64,000 bases of DNA, taken from NCBI RefSeq assembly GCF_003443615.1, contig NZ_CP031967.1:1674001-1738000 (forward strand). The letters run 5' to 3'. Within the stretch, counting starts at the first letter, position 1. Each line of letters starts with the position of its first letter. A model generated the notes under the pieces. That model saw only the letters and a program-made list of their open reading frames with translations, was not told the origin of the DNA and did not search any database. Source of the DNA: Alteromonas sp. BL110 (lineage in GTDB: Bacteria; Pseudomonadota; Gammaproteobacteria; Enterobacterales; Alteromonadaceae). The position numbers and the translations under genes are program-made. Shown one piece after another: positions 51,660-64,000 of this stretch.

Positions 51660-52295
51660 TTATTGGACTTCGCTATCAGCTGTGTCTTCATCGACCGGTT
51701 TGCCTAACCCGAACCACGAATCTAAGATACGCTCAAGCTCTGGTAAACCATGTTTATTTAATGACGAAAAGGTTTGTACCGTTACATCACCCATAAATGC
51801 CATAGCAGCTTCACGGGCCATTAATAGTTGTGCTTTGCGCTTTCCGCTTTTCAATTTATCGGCTTTCGTAAGAAGAGCGAGTACAGGGATATTGGACGCC
51901 ACTGCCCAATGAATGAGGTCTTGGTCTAAATCCTTAAAAGGATGACGAATATCCATTAGTACCACTAAACCTTTTAGCGACTTACGCTTTTGAAGGTATT
52001 CACCTAATGACGCTTGCCACTTCTTTTTCATCGCAACCGGGACTTTAGCAAATCCGTAACCCGGCAAATCGACAAGGCGCAAGTCTTCCTCTAATTCAAA
52101 TACATTGATTAATTGAGTACGACCTGGTGTTTTACTGGTTCTCGCTAAGTTTCTTTGACGGGTTAATGTGTTAAGCGCACTCGACTTGCCCGCATTTGAG
52201 CGACCCGCAAATGCAACTTCAATTCCGCTGTCATTCTTTAAATGACGAATGTCAGGTGCACTCGTAAAGAATTTTGCTTTGGTGTAATACGACAT
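51660..52295 (-). CDS. engB: ribosome biogenesis GTP-binding protein EngB/YsxC
   Basis: This 211-residue TrmE-Era-EngA-YihA GTPase helps assemble the 50S subunit. GTPase motifs are complete: G1 [10 protein letters not shown]3 DLPGYGFA, G4 TKADKL and a late G5 segment. The C-terminal part after residue 195 is short and acidic. It converges with polA and Spot 42 and diverges from the cytochrome c4 gene, matching the conserved polA-engB-cc4 layout. Confidence 0.96.
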   Translation of the reverse strand: MSYYTKAKFFTSAPDIRHLKNDSGIEVAFAGRSNAGKSSALNTLTRQRNLARTSKTPGRTQLINVFELEEDLRLVDLPGYGFAKVPVAMKKKWQASLGEYLQKRKSLKGLVVLMDIRHPFKDLDQDLIHWAVASNIPVLALLTKADKLKSGKRKAQLLMAREAAMAFMGDVTVQTFSSLNKHGLPELERILDSWFGLGKPVDEDTADSEVQ

Positions 52296-52469
52296 CTAGA
52301 CTTACCTCCACATGCGTCTCAACCTTCGGTTTACAGTTTTTTAATGAATAAACCAGCTAAAAACCATAGTTTTATCATGGAATAGGTTTTTCTGACGCGT
52401 TAAATGTGTAAAATACGCATGATATCACGTATATCACGCGAGCCGTTGGATCCATTTAAGAGATTTATT

Positions 52470-53093
52470 ATGAAAAAACTGTGTTTGTTGGTGTGTATGT
52501 CTTTGGGTTTGAGCGCAACTGCTATAGCAGAAGGCGACGCCGAGGCAGGTAAAGCGAAATCTGCAGTATGTGCAGCCTGTCATGGCCCTGATGGCAACAG
52601 CATGATTGACATGAACCCGAAACTTGCTGGCCAGCATGAGAAGTACATTGTTAAGCAATTAACCGAATTTAAGCTTGCCTCTCAAACAGGTGGCGAGGAA
52701 GGACGTAACAATGCTGTGATGAACGGTATGGCTGCTCCACTATCAGAGCAAGACATGAAAGACTTAGCTGCTTATTTCTCAAGCCAAGAGCCTAAAGCGG
52801 GCGAAACGCCAGAACAATATGTAGAAGCTGGACGCGCACTTTATCAAGGTGGTGACGAGTCACGAGGCGTAACAGCATGTATCGCTTGCCATGGACCTAA
52901 AGGTAACGGTATGGCACTAGCAGGCTTCCCTGACATCAGCGGACAGCATGCTACCTACACTGCATCTCAGTTAAAAGCTTTCCGTTCTGGTCAACGTCAC
53001 AACGATATGAATGGTATGATGCGTGATATTGCGATGAAATTAACCGACGAAGATATCGAAATTTTATCTAACTATATCGCAGGCTTACACTAA
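52470..53093 (+). CDS. dihaem cytochrome c4
   Basis: This 207-residue periplasmic protein has a signal peptide (MKKLCLLVCMSLGLSATAIA), then two class I cytochrome c domains each with CxxCH (CAACH near residue 38, CIACH near 135) and a distal Met (in NAVMNGMAAPL and NDMNGMMRDIAMKL). It carries electrons from the bc1 complex to terminal oxidases. The ATG at 52470 is preferred to upstream starts because it opens the signal peptide. It is monocistronic; engB is divergent. Confidence 0.94.
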   Translation: MKKLCLLVCMSLGLSATAIAEGDAEAGKAKSAVCAACHGPDGNSMIDMNPKLAGQHEKYIVKQLTEFKLASQTGGEEGRNNAVMNGMAAPLSEQDMKDLAAYFSSQEPKAGETPEQYVEAGRALYQGGDESRGVTACIACHGPKGNGMALAGFPDISGQHATYTASQLKAFRSGQRHNDMNGMMRDIAMKLTDEDIEILSNYIAGLH

Positions 53094-53446
53094 GCCTTAC
53101 CGTTTTTACACACTGTTGTTAAAATTTTGTTACCAGAAAAGTTGTATTTTAAAATTATTCGTGTAATCTAACGGCGTAGTTTGTAGGTGCCTTTGAAAAT
53201 TTACAAACTAAATAACAAGAATAATAATAAAAATGCAACATGGAAGACGGGATAAAGAGCCACGAGGGCCAAAAACAACAATACAGCTCTGCTAAAAATA
53301 AAAATAAGGGGAGCACAGCTAGGGAAGCCAGCTACACATAGATGTGTATAACGGGAGAGGTGTCATCTGACACTCATACAATGTAAGGTGATGGTGAAAA
53401 CCATCGCCTTTTTCTTTTTTAGTCCCTTTATTAATATCCGCCTTTT
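53094..53446. other. intergenic region with candidate small RNA and inverted repeat
   Basis: Apart from the candidate RNA described separately, this stretch has a 7-base inverted repeat (53179-53185 and 53202-53208, arms GTTTGTA and TACAAAC) that could be an operator. A 33-codon frame from 53240 has no ribosome binding site and is not called. Confidence 0.5.
53220..53420 (+). ncRNA. candidate terminator-ended small RNA with several GGA motifs
   Basis: Between the cytochrome c4 and methyltransferase genes a roughly 200-base stretch has no gene but ends in a strong terminator (53385-53394 with 53401-53410, then a 12-base T-rich run). It contains five GGA-type motifs (TGGAAGA, CGGGATA, GGGGAGC, AGGGAAG, CGGGAGA) and two perfect short hairpins (ACACATAG-ATGTGT near 53334-53347 and GTGTCATCTGACAC near 53360-53373). 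GGA-rich RNAs of this kind can titrate CsrA, but the 5' end and identity are not shown; it could also be a leader of the methyltransferase gene. Confidence 0.5.
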
Positions 53447-54094
53447 ATGTCTTGTCCTTTATGTCAAAGCGCTAATACATCGTCTCACTACCACACTGAT
53501 AAAAAGCGGGAATACCTTCAGTGTAGTCAATGCGACCTTGTTTATGTTTCTCCTGAATTTCTACCGTCAAAAGAAATCGAAAAACAGGAATATGACCTCC
53601 ACGAAAATAGTTTCGAAGATGAAGGTTATCGAAAGTTTTTAGGAAAAGTTTTAACGCCACTTTCACCTCTTATAAAAGCGACTAACGCAAAAGCGCTATC
53701 TGGATTAGACTTTGGCTGTGGCCCAGCGCCTGTTCTAGCGAGCATGCTATCAGAAGATGGGGTGAATATGAGTACATACGATCCTTTCTATGCCCCCACA
53801 TTAAAGGCACTAGAGAAACGCTACGACATTGTAACTTGTACTGAGGCTATCGAACACTTTCACGCGCCACATATGGAATGGGCGCTATTTAACAAACTTG
53901 TAGCTTCTGGTGGCGTTCTTGCCATCATGACTAAGCGCGTACTTGATAAAGCCAGGTTTGCAAATTGGCACTATAAAAACGACGTCACCCACGTTAGCTT
54001 TTTCAGCGAAGCAACCTTTCAGTATTTGGCACAACGAGATGGCTATGATGTTAGTTTTCCAGCAAATGACGTGGTGCTAATGAAGAAGCGCTGA
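53447..54094 (+). CDS. SAM-dependent methyltransferase with N-terminal zinc-ribbon
   Basis: This 215-residue protein starts with a short zinc-ribbon-like unit (CPLCQSANT ... LQCSQC, residues 3-30), followed by a class I methyltransferase core with the SAM motif LDFGCGPAP (about 90) and VTCTEAIEHFHAP (about 125-140, the motif II/III region). The N-terminal ribbon suggests an RNA, protein or glycan-linked substrate; none can be assigned. A 53385-53420 terminator lies just upstream, so it has its own promoter or depends on readthrough. Confidence 0.82.
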   Translation: MSCPLCQSANTSSHYHTDKKREYLQCSQCDLVYVSPEFLPSKEIEKQEYDLHENSFEDEGYRKFLGKVLTPLSPLIKATNAKALSGLDFGCGPAPVLASMLSEDGVNMSTYDPFYAPTLKALEKRYDIVTCTEAIEHFHAPHMEWALFNKLVASGGVLAIMTKRVLDKARFANWHYKNDVTHVSFFSEATFQYLAQRDGYDVSFPANDVVLMKKR

Positions 54095-54220
54095 AGTAGA
54101 TTATCTATCACTAACTATATGGCGTATTGATTTTTAACCACACACCCAAAGATCAATACGTAGACACTAATTCGCGCTATAATAGCGTTGTTTTTTCACT
54201 CTCTTTGTTATTTGGAAATT

Positions 54221-54727
54221 ATGGCACGTTCAAAGAAATCACGTAAAGTCGGTCAAATCGGCGTTCGTAAAGACCCTGACTTTAAACCTAGCGAAAACCG
54301 CAAATCAGACTCGCCTCGCCCTAAAAAGCACAAGGGTAAGCCTGCTGGTAGCCGCCACAATGTTGAACAGAAAAAAGTAACTGGTAAAAAGAGTGCTGAG
54401 AATAAAGATCCTCGTCACGGCAGTAAGAAGCCCGTTCAGCTTGTAAAAACAGCAGTAACATCAACCCCTGCTCAAAAGAAAAAGTACGCTACTCCAGCCC
54501 AAGAGCTGGCAGCCCTAGAAGCAGATCAACGCTTAACAGATTTACTCGATAAGCTTGATGATGACAAGCCGCTTACTCGCGAGCAACAAGCATACGTAGA
54601 CGAAAAAATGGCACGTCACCGCATTCTTTGTGATCTGTTAGGTATAGTGGAAGACGATGATGAAGATGACGATATGGATCCATTCAACGACTTAGACGCT
54701 ATTAACATCGACGACTTTAAGCATTAA
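54221..54727 (+). CDS. yihI: Der GTPase-activating protein YihI
   Basis: YihI stimulates the GTPase activity of the ribosome assembly factor Der. The 168-residue protein has a highly basic N-terminal half (MARSKKSRKVGQIGVRKDP) and an acidic C-terminus (DDDEDDDMDPFNDLDAINID), matching E. coli YihI (169 residues). The ATG at 54221, seven bases after GGAAA, is chosen over an upstream frame extension. A DUF2489 gene follows in the same direction. Confidence 0.93.
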   Translation: MARSKKSRKVGQIGVRKDPDFKPSENRKSDSPRPKKHKGKPAGSRHNVEQKKVTGKKSAENKDPRHGSKKPVQLVKTAVTSTPAQKKKYATPAQELAALEADQRLTDLLDKLDDDKPLTREQQAYVDEKMARHRILCDLLGIVEDDDEDDDMDPFNDLDAINIDDFKH

Positions 54728-54745
54728 TAGATACGGGAAAACGTT

Positions 54746-55207
54746 ATGCTTTGGGCAGTACTTTCAGGCATTGCGCTACTAACAATTATTGGGCTTGGCT
54801 TTTACGCGGGTAAACTGTTGTTTATGCTAAAGCAGCAGAAAGCTCGACAGGAAGCGGCAAGACAATCTCGCATTGCTAATATTACTGATAGCATCATAGT
54901 GATTGCTAAGGCAATGGAGCAACAGCAGTGTGACCTATCTGAAGGTGTCATTCGCATCGTTAACTTGCTTAACGCCCTTCCTATTAAGTCGCCACCTGAT
55001 TTTAAAGCGCAGTATCCGCAAGTTCATGCACTTTTCACCGAAGTCAGTGGCTTCGCGATTTTAGAAGCAAGACAACAACTTCCCAAAAGTGAGCGAAGAA
55101 AACAGGATATCGCACGAGAGCAAATTGAATCTGAATACGAGTCTAAGGTATTAGATGAATTACCACCGCTTAAAGCATACTGTGAAACTCTGGTAAGCGC
55201 TCAATAG
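54746..55207 (+). CDS. DUF2489 family membrane-anchored protein
   Basis: This 153-residue protein has one N-terminal membrane helix (about 3-24: AVLSGIALLTIIGLGFYAG) and a helical cytoplasmic domain with the DUF2489 features (IIVIAKAMEQQQCDLSEGVIRI; FTEVSGFAI). The function is unknown. It follows yihI by 18 bases, the usual partner in gammaproteobacteria, and is closed by a bidirectional terminator. Confidence 0.85.
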   Translation: MLWAVLSGIALLTIIGLGFYAGKLLFMLKQQKARQEAARQSRIANITDSIIVIAKAMEQQQCDLSEGVIRIVNLLNALPIKSPPDFKAQYPQVHALFTEVSGFAILEARQQLPKSERRKQDIAREQIESEYESKVLDELPPLKAYCETLVSAQ

Positions 55208-55247
55208 AAGGTAGTGCTACGGCGTAAAACAAAATCATTTGGCATTG

Positions 55248-55290
55248 TATAAAAAAGACCGATTATCATTAGGTGCTCGGTCTTTTTTCT
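55248..55290. terminator. bidirectional terminator between the DUF2489 gene and tag
   Basis: A stem AAAAAGACCGA/TCGGTCTTTTT (arms near 55250-55264 and 55277-55290) with A- and T-runs on the two sides can stop transcription of both convergent genes. Confidence 0.85.
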
Positions 55291-55332
55291 CTAGCTTACT
55301 TTCTATATCCGCGTTTTATGTCGCTTTCTATA

Positions 55333-55941
55333 TCACTTTACTGCTAGGTCACAGGTACGCTGATAACAGTGACACCCTACTTCGTGATCATTAATCATTC
55401 CCACTGCCTGCATAAATGCGTAGCAAATCGTTTCACCAACAAAATTAAAACCGTGCTTTTTTAATGCTTTTGACATGGCTTTCGACGCGTCCGTAGAGGT
55501 GGGTGCTTGCTTAAAGTTATCCCATGCATTTATTACAGTACGTCCGCCAGTGAATTGCCAAATAAACTCGCTAAACGGCCGAGTTTCTTCTATGGCCAGG
55601 TATCCTTTCGCGTTTTTAATCACAGACTCTATTTTTAATTTATTTCTAATAATGCCACTATCTTGCATAAGCCTTTCGACGTCAGAGGCATCCATCTTTA
55701 TTATTTTTTCCGGGTTGAACTGGTGAAATGCCCGCTCGAAATTCTGTTGTTTTTTGAGGATTGTTAACCAAGATAAACCTGCTTGCTGACCATCTAGGCA
55801 TAATTTAGCAAACAGAGCTCGGCTATCTAGCTCAGGTACGCCCCATTCGTTGTCATGATAAGCCAGATAAACAGGGTCATTGCTCACCCAACCACATCGG
55901 TGTAATGGCATATTTTGTTCTGTTTTTATTTGATTGGTCAT
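55333..55941 (-). CDS. tag: DNA-3-methyladenine glycosylase I
   Basis: Tag removes 3-methyladenine from DNA. The 202-residue chain contains RCGWVSNDPVYLAYHDNEWG, the base-pocket residues of the family, and GLSWLTILKKQQNF in the helical domain; the zinc-binding Cys and His near the C-terminus (HEVGCHCY region) are present. Start at 55941 or at an internal ATG 30 bases downstream that matches E. coli better; neither has a clear ribosome binding site. It is divergent from glyQ. Confidence 0.93.
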   Translation of the reverse strand: MTNQIKTEQNMPLHRCGWVSNDPVYLAYHDNEWGVPELDSRALFAKLCLDGQQAGLSWLTILKKQQNFERAFHQFNPEKIIKMDASDVERLMQDSGIIRNKLKIESVIKNAKGYLAIEETRPFSEFIWQFTGGRTVINAWDNFKQAPTSTDASKAMSKALKKHGFNFVGETICYAFMQAVGMINDHEVGCHCYQRTCDLAVK

Positions 55942-56087
55942 GGCTAAAGATTAAATCCTTGTTGTGAAGTGGCATATTGCCTTTATTCGTGACGTTTTTT
56001 CACCCTTTACACCTACATACTATGCCTCACAAATTGTATACTATCCCACCTTAATTTTTAGTCAGTTAACTAATAAGCAGCGGATGT

Positions 56088-56993
56088 ATGCAGAAATACG
56101 ATATTAAGACCTTTCAAGGGTTGATCCTTGCGCTTCAAGATTATTGGGCGCGTCAGGGCTGCGTTATTATTCAGCCTCTGGATATGGAAGTGGGTGCAGG
56201 TACTTTTCACCCTATGACGTTCCTACGTTCTTTAGGTCCAGAGCCAATGAGTAGCGCCTATGTTCAACCGTGCCGTAGACCCACAGATGGTCGTTACGGT
56301 GAGAACCCAAACCGCTTACAACATTACTACCAGTTCCAAGTAATGCTTAAGCCTTCACCTGATAATATTCAGGAATTGTATTTGGGCTCTTTGAAAGAGT
56401 TAGGTTTTGATCCGCTGGTTCACGACATTCGCTTTGTAGAAGACAACTGGGAATCACCAACGCTTGGAGCCTGGGGTCTAGGCTGGGAAGTATGGCTAAA
56501 CGGAATGGAAGTGACTCAGTTTACCTATTTCCAACAGGTAGGTGGCCTTGAATGTAAACCAGTTACCGGCGAAATCACTTACGGTCTAGAGCGACTGGCT
56601 ATGTACGTTCAAGGTGTTGATAGTATCTACGACCTGGTATGGACTGACGGCCCTATGGGTAAAGTCACCTATGGGGATGTATTCCATCAAAACGAAGTAG
56701 AACAATCTACGTATAACTTCGAACATGCCAATGTAGAAGCACTGTTTAGAACCTTCGATGAGTGTGAAGCCGAAAGCAAAAAGCTTATCGAGAATAACCT
56801 TCCACTTCCTGCCTACGAGCAGGTAATGAAGGCGTCTCATGCATTTAACTTACTTGATGCACGTCACGCGATTTCAGTTACAGAACGCCAACGCTATATT
56901 CTTCGCGTTCGAACGCTGGCTAAAGCGTGTGCAGAGAGCTATTACCAAGCACGTGAAGCATTAGGCTTCCCGCTATGTAACAAGGAGGCATAA
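56088..56993 (+). CDS. glyQ: glycyl-tRNA synthetase alpha subunit
   Basis: GlyQ is the catalytic subunit of the heterotetrameric class II glycyl-tRNA synthetase. The 301-residue protein has [38 protein letters not shown] and the class II motif 3 region near [11 protein letters not shown]. Length equals E. coli GlyQ (303). The beta-subunit gene starts two bases after the stop. Its upstream region has no T-box, as expected in this group. Confidence 0.98.
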   Translation: MQKYDIKTFQGLILALQDYWARQGCVIIQPLDMEVGAGTFHPMTFLRSLGPEPMSSAYVQPCRRPTDGRYGENPNRLQHYYQFQVMLKPSPDNIQELYLGSLKELGFDPLVHDIRFVEDNWESPTLGAWGLGWEVWLNGMEVTQFTYFQQVGGLECKPVTGEITYGLERLAMYVQGVDSIYDLVWTDGPMGKVTYGDVFHQNEVEQSTYNFEHANVEALFRTFDECEAESKKLIENNLPLPAYEQVMKASHAFNLLDARHAISVTERQRYILRVRTLAKACAESYYQAREALGFPLCNKEA

Positions 56994-56995
56994 GC

Positions 56996-59074
56996 GTGCG
57001 TACAGAAAATTGTTTAGTTGAATTAGGTACTGAAGAACTACCACCAAAAGCGCTTAAGTCTTTGGGTGAAGCCTTTGCCACTCAGTTTGAAGCAGCGCTA
57101 ACCCACGCAGACTTAAGCTTTGACTCGGTAAGCTGGTTTGCTGCGCCTCGCCGTTTGGCGGTGTACGTATCTGGTCTTGCTGAAGGTCAGGCCGACAAAG
57201 TGGTAGAGAAACGCGGTCCTGCAGTATCTGCCGCGTTTGACGCAGACGGTAACCCCACCAAAGCAGCACAAGGCTGGGCGCGCGGTAATGGAATTGACGT
57301 TGCTGACGCAGAGCGCTTAGTTACAGATAAAGGTGAATGGCTTCTTCATAAAGCACATGTGCCTGGTCAAACCATTGCTGAGTTGTTAGAAGGTTTAATT
57401 AATCAAGCTGTAAGCAAGCTTCCTATTCCAAAGCCTATGCGCTGGGGTAACTACAACACACAGTTTATTCGCCCTGTTCACACCCTTTGTGTGCTTTATG
57501 GAAGCGAAGTGGTTAACGTTTCAGTATTGGGACTAACAAGCGGCCGCGTTGTTCAAGGTCACCGATTCCACGGTGAAGGTCGTTTTGAACTTGATCATGC
57601 TGATAATTATGCGTCTGCCCTAGAGCAACAATATGTGCTTGCTGATTTTGATGCACGAAAAGATAAAGTGCGCCAGCAATTAGAAGACGCAGCCAAAAAC
57701 TTATCTCTTAAGCCAGATTACAATGAAGAGCTGCTCGAGGAAATTGCTTCTCTTGTGGAGTGGCCTGTAGTACTGCAAGCAGGGTTCGATAAGGGTTTCT
57801 TAGAAGTGCCGAAAGAAGCACTTATATACACAATGAAGGACGACCAAAAGTATGTGCCGCTGCTAGATAGCGATGGTGCACTTTCAAACACTTTCTTGTT
57901 CGTAACGAATATCGAAAGTCGCGATGCGTCTCAAGTTATTTCTGGTAACGAAAAGGTTATCCGCCCTCGCCTTGCCGATGCAGAGTTCTTCTTTAACAGC
58001 GATAAAAAGTCGACATTAGAAAGCCGCCTTGAAAGCTTAGAAACCGTTTTGTTCCAAAAACAGCTTGGTACGCTAAAAGAAAAATCTGAACGCATTTCTG
58101 CCCTATCGGCGTTTATCGCTTCGCAAATAGAGGCGAATGAAACACAAGCTGCACGAGCAGGTCTTCTAGCTAAAACCGACTTGATGTCGAACATGGTTAT
58201 GGAGTTCCCAGACGTTCAAGGTGTTATGGGTAAATACTATGCGCTAAACGACGGCGAAGATACACCTGTAGCTGAAGCCTTATATGAGCAGTACATGCCG
58301 CGTTTTGCAGGTGACACACTCCCAAGTTCTGGCGTAAGCGCGTCGGTCGCGCTTGCTGACAAACTGGATACTCTTGTGGGTATTTTTGGTATTGGCCAGT
58401 TACCTAAGGGTGATAAAGACCCATTTGCGCTTCGTCGTGCAGCTATCGGTGTATTACGTATTGTCACTGAGCTGTCACTGCCGCTAGATCTTGAAACGCT
58501 AGTAAGCAAAGCCATCGATGTGTATGGCGATAAGTTAACGAATGCTGAAACACAATCTCAGGTTGTTGATTTTGTATTAGGTCGCTTCAATGCTCTTTTA
58601 CAGGACCAAGCTATTGCCATTGACGTTATCCAAGCTGTAGCCGCTCGTCGCCCTACTAAACCATCTGATTATCTAGCCCGTGTCCATGCGGTAGATAAAT
58701 TCAAAGCATTAGAAGAGGCAGAAGCGTTAGCTGCCGCTAACAAACGCGTAGCAAATATTCTCGCTAAGCAAAAAGTAGATGTGTCAAACGCGGCTAATAT
58801 CGACGAATCGCTACTAGCGGAAGACGCCGAAAAAGCACTGTATACTGAGCTCAGAGCTGCACAGGAAGAAGTAAATAGCGCGCTACCTTCGCATGACTAC
58901 ACACGTATTCTGTCAGCACTTGCAACGCTGCGTGATGTAATCGATAACTTCTTTGATAACGTAATGGTTATGGCAGATGACGAAGCAGTTAAAAATAATC
59001 GACTTGCTTTGCTATCGCTTTTAAGGCAACTTTTCCTTACTACTGCGGATATCTCGATTCTCGCGAAGTCGTAG
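56996..59074 (+). CDS. glyS: glycyl-tRNA synthetase beta subunit
   Basis: GlyS binds the tRNA and works with GlyQ. The 692-residue protein begins at a GTG 11 bases after AAGGAGG within glyQ's end, showing translational coupling. It opens [19 protein letters not shown], the family N-terminus, and ends in an anticodon-binding-type helical domain. Length matches E. coli (689). A terminator follows at 59113-59143. Confidence 0.97.
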   Translation: MRTENCLVELGTEELPPKALKSLGEAFATQFEAALTHADLSFDSVSWFAAPRRLAVYVSGLAEGQADKVVEKRGPAVSAAFDADGNPTKAAQGWARGNGIDVADAERLVTDKGEWLLHKAHVPGQTIAELLEGLINQAVSKLPIPKPMRWGNYNTQFIRPVHTLCVLYGSEVVNVSVLGLTSGRVVQGHRFHGEGRFELDHADNYASALEQQYVLADFDARKDKVRQQLEDAAKNLSLKPDYNEELLEEIASLVEWPVVLQAGFDKGFLEVPKEALIYTMKDDQKYVPLLDSDGALSNTFLFVTNIESRDASQVISGNEKVIRPRLADAEFFFNSDKKSTLESRLESLETVLFQKQLGTLKEKSERISALSAFIASQIEANETQAARAGLLAKTDLMSNMVMEFPDVQGVMGKYYALNDGEDTPVAEALYEQYMPRFAGDTLPSSGVSASVALADKLDTLVGIFGIGQLPKGDKDPFALRRAAIGVLRIVTELSLPLDLETLVSKAIDVYGDKLTNAETQSQVVDFVLGRFNALLQDQAIAIDVIQAVAARRPTKPSDYLARVHAVDKFKALEEAEALAAANKRVANILAKQKVDVSNAANIDESLLAEDAEKALYTELRAAQEEVNSALPSHDYTRILSALATLRDVIDNFFDNVMVMADDEAVKNNRLALLSLLRQLFLTTADISILAKS

Positions 59075-59112
59075 GCTAGCTAAAGTTAATGTGGTTATAG
59101 GCCGCAAAAAAA

Positions 59113-59143
59113 CAAAAAGCCCAGCCTTAACGTTGGGCTTTTT
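59113..59143 (+). terminator. Rho-independent terminator of glyQS
   Basis: Arms AAAGCCCA and TGGGCTTT (about 59115-59122 and 59132-59139) and a T-run, about 40 bases after the glyS stop. The RBS of the next gene follows within 15 bases, so the lipoprotein gene below must have another promoter or depend on readthrough. Confidence 0.8.
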
Positions 59144-59159
59144 TATTAATGGAGACGCT

Positions 59160-59603
59160 GTGAAAAAGTTATTAACTATTGCTTCTATGTGCATAGCACT
59201 TTCCGCATGCTCAAGCAGTGGAAGCTTTAAGATTCCAGAAATTGCACCGGACGTGCCCCGCATTCAATTCGAAAACATGTTTCTAAGAGGTGTGTTTAAC
59301 TGGTGGGAAGCTGACCCAAGTTACAAGTTTAAGCGCTCAAATTCAGGTTGGACCGTAGACGTTGAACTCATTGCAGACGGACAACCCTATGACTTCAGGT
59401 TATCCGACGCAAAATGGACGCCTTCACAGAGTTGTGGCGGTAAATATAAAGGTCAGCCTGTAATGTTAGGCTCTACCGCTTATTTAGTCTGTGAGCAAGG
59501 CTCAGAGAACTTGCAATTTACTCCCTCTACTACAGGTATTTATCGCTTCACCGTAAACCCTGCAAGCGCGGGTGAAGTTGCACTGGTAGTAACCAAGATT
59601 TAA
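59160..59603 (+). CDS. small lipoprotein
   Basis: The 147-residue protein starts at GTG 59160, five bases after GGAG. A lipoprotein signal (KKLLTIASMCIALSAC) with lipobox ALSAC places the lipidated Cys near residue 17. The mature part is Trp- and aromatic-rich (VFNWWEADPSYKF) with two conserved-looking cysteines (SQSCGGKY and LVCEQG). No family was recognised. It probably faces the periplasm, in the outer membrane since Ser follows Cys. A terminator follows. Confidence 0.7.
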   Translation: MKKLLTIASMCIALSACSSSGSFKIPEIAPDVPRIQFENMFLRGVFNWWEADPSYKFKRSNSGWTVDVELIADGQPYDFRLSDAKWTPSQSCGGKYKGQPVMLGSTAYLVCEQGSENLQFTPSTTGIYRFTVNPASAGEVALVVTKI

Positions 59604-59608
59604 AACGA

Positions 59609-59635
59609 ATGCCGTACTACTGCGGCATCTTTTTA
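59609..59635 (+). terminator. terminator of the lipoprotein gene
   Basis: A 6-bp stem (59609-59614 with 59623-59628) followed by CTTTTT six bases after the stop. Confidence 0.75.
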
Positions 59636-59721
59636 CATCATTCGTTGATTACTAATTTCATTACTGTAAACACACTATAAAGTTACTTTAGTTTAAACTG
59701 CGTTCACTCCTTCTATAGGCA

Positions 59722-59753
59722 TAAAAAAAGCGACCACTTTGGTCGCTTTTTTT
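59722..59753. terminator. bidirectional terminator downstream of gyrB
   Basis: An 8-bp stem (59729-59736 with 59740-59747, loop CTT) with A-run and T-run on both sides, 17 bases after the gyrB stop on the minus strand. Confidence 0.88.
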
Positions 59754-59768
59754 CTACCGATTAATATA

Positions 59769-63286
<3,518 letters not shown>

Positions 63287-63302
63287 GAGGTCACACTAAA
63301 GA

Positions 63303-63343
63303 TAAAAAAGAAGCGATAAATAACAAAACTTATCGCTTCTTGG
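63303..63343 (-). terminator. terminator between dnaN and recF
   Basis: A 12-bp perfect stem (63308-63319 with 63330-63341) with a T-rich run on the minus strand, right after dnaN and 25 bases before the recF start. Confidence 0.85.
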
Positions 63344-63410
63344 ATTGGATACGTGAATAACAAAATTGAGTCGTTATACGAAAACGATGCTAGTACTTCT
63401 ATAGAGGAGA

Positions 63411-64000
63411 CTATAGTCGCATTGGCATAATTACATATAGCGCGGCATCATCAGCATCATCTTCGATAAGCGCACTCGCGTTAGAATCTGACAGGCTTAC
63501 TTTTACGCCATCAGACCCAAGCGCATTTAACACATCTATAAGATAGGCAACATTGAAACCAATTTCTAAATCATCGCCTTGATACTGAACATCAACGATT
63601 TCTTCTGCTTCTTCTTGCTCAGGGTTATTTGCCGTTATTTTAAGTTCGCCAGAGGATAGGTTTAAACGTACACCTCTGAACTTTTCATTAGATAATATAG
63701 CTGCGCGCGAAAAAGCTTCTTTAAGTACCGCTTTGCTCGCAATAATCTCTTTGTCACCATTTTGAGGTAATACACGACGATAGTCTGGAAACCTACCATC
63801 AACAAGCTTTGAGGTGAAAATAAAATCGTTTGAGAATATACGTAGGTGATTGGCACCAATTTGTACTTTTAGCGATTTATCATCTTCACTAATAAGACGA
63901 GAAATTTCCAATACCCCTTTTCGAGGGATAATCACCTGGCGAGACGGTAACGCAGTTTCATAGTTTAAACGGCAAAGCGCTAAACGGTGACCGTCCGTAG
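63411..64000 (-). CDS. dnaN: DNA polymerase III beta sliding clamp, C-terminal part (partial)
   Basis: Only the last 196 or so codons are in the window; the gene continues past base 64000. The visible frame reads TDGHRLALCRLNYETALPSR, then VIIPRKGVLEISRL and the C-terminal YVIMPMRL, matching the second and third DnaN clamp domains. The extension to the window edge is in the same frame with no stop. DnaN encircles DNA and tethers polymerases, including DnaE2 encoded in this window through its QTRLPLF-like motif. dnaA is expected beyond the edge. Confidence 0.96.
   Translation of the reverse strand, partial: TDGHRLALCRLNYETALPSRQVIIPRKGVLEISRLISEDDKSLKVQIGANHLRIFSNDFIFTSKLVDGRFPDYRRVLPQNGDKEIIASKAVLKEAFSRAAILSNEKFRGVRLNLSSGELKITANNPEQEEAEEIVDVQYQGDDLEIGFNVAYLIDVLNALGSDGVKVSLSDSNASALIEDDADDAALYVIMPMRL

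Noticed and set aside
53233..53341. Short frames of 20 and 33 codons in the candidate small RNA
   Set aside because: Neither has a Shine-Dalgarno sequence and composition does not resemble a protein.

Overview
The window reads as chromosomal DNA of a marine gammaproteobacterium of the Alteromonas type. This is inferred from gene content and order (dnaN-recF-gyrB, glyQS, tag, yihI, polA/Spot 42/engB, trkAH, def-fmt-rsmB, LysM-dprA-smg-yrdD-tsaC-hemF, aroE, an rRNA operon, coaBC-slmA, rpmBG, mutM-coaD-kdkA) and from protein sequences seen by eye; no database search was run. dnaN, recF and gyrB lie on the minus strand at the right edge, so dnaA and probably oriC lie just beyond base 64000. The minus-strand rRNA operon then points away from the origin.

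Layout. 1-4.6 kb: LPS core genes (heptosyltransferase, kdkA), coaD, mutM with a small membrane protein, and ribosomal genes rpmB-rpmG. 4.8-8.9 kb: a yjbEFGH-type exopolysaccharide export operon with a terminator after its first gene. 8.9-11.8 kb: radC, coaBC, slmA. 11.8-13.9 kb: a divergent pair, a CDP-glycerol glycerophosphotransferase-like protein and a HIT/cytidylyltransferase fusion, which looks like a small phosphoglycerol-modification module. 13.9-18.4 kb: two secreted metallopeptidase-like proteins and two small proteins. 18.5-24 kb: an SOS mutagenesis cassette imuA-imuB-dnaE2 behind a perfect LexA box. 24-26.4 kb: two tandem family-3 solute-binding-like proteins and a PagL-like lipid A deacylase.

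26.4-32.1 kb: a minus-strand rRNA operon, 16S-23S-5S without spacer tRNAs, followed by a second 5S copy about 77 nt longer because of several self-complementary insertions. 32.5-45.6 kb: a glycosyltransferase, yrdA, aroE, truncated haemoglobin, ompW, hemF-tsaC, yrdD, smg, dprA, LysM protein, def-fmt-rsmB and trkA. 45.7-55.9 kb: trkH, elbB, polA, Spot 42 RNA, engB, cytochrome c4, a candidate small RNA, a methyltransferase, yihI, a DUF2489 protein and tag. 56-64 kb: glyQ-glyS, a lipoprotein, gyrB, recF and the 3' part of dnaN.

Most genes are core housekeeping. The most unusual signals are in RNA and DNA sites rather than proteins: the expanded 5S copy; a perfect 14-bp hairpin that buries the dprA ribosome binding site and start codon; two parS sites inside recF; two perfect DnaA boxes with six GATC sites before polA; HexR-like palindromes before Spot 42; and a terminator-ended candidate small RNA near 53.3 kb. 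No CRISPR array, transposase, prophage or tRNA gene was seen.
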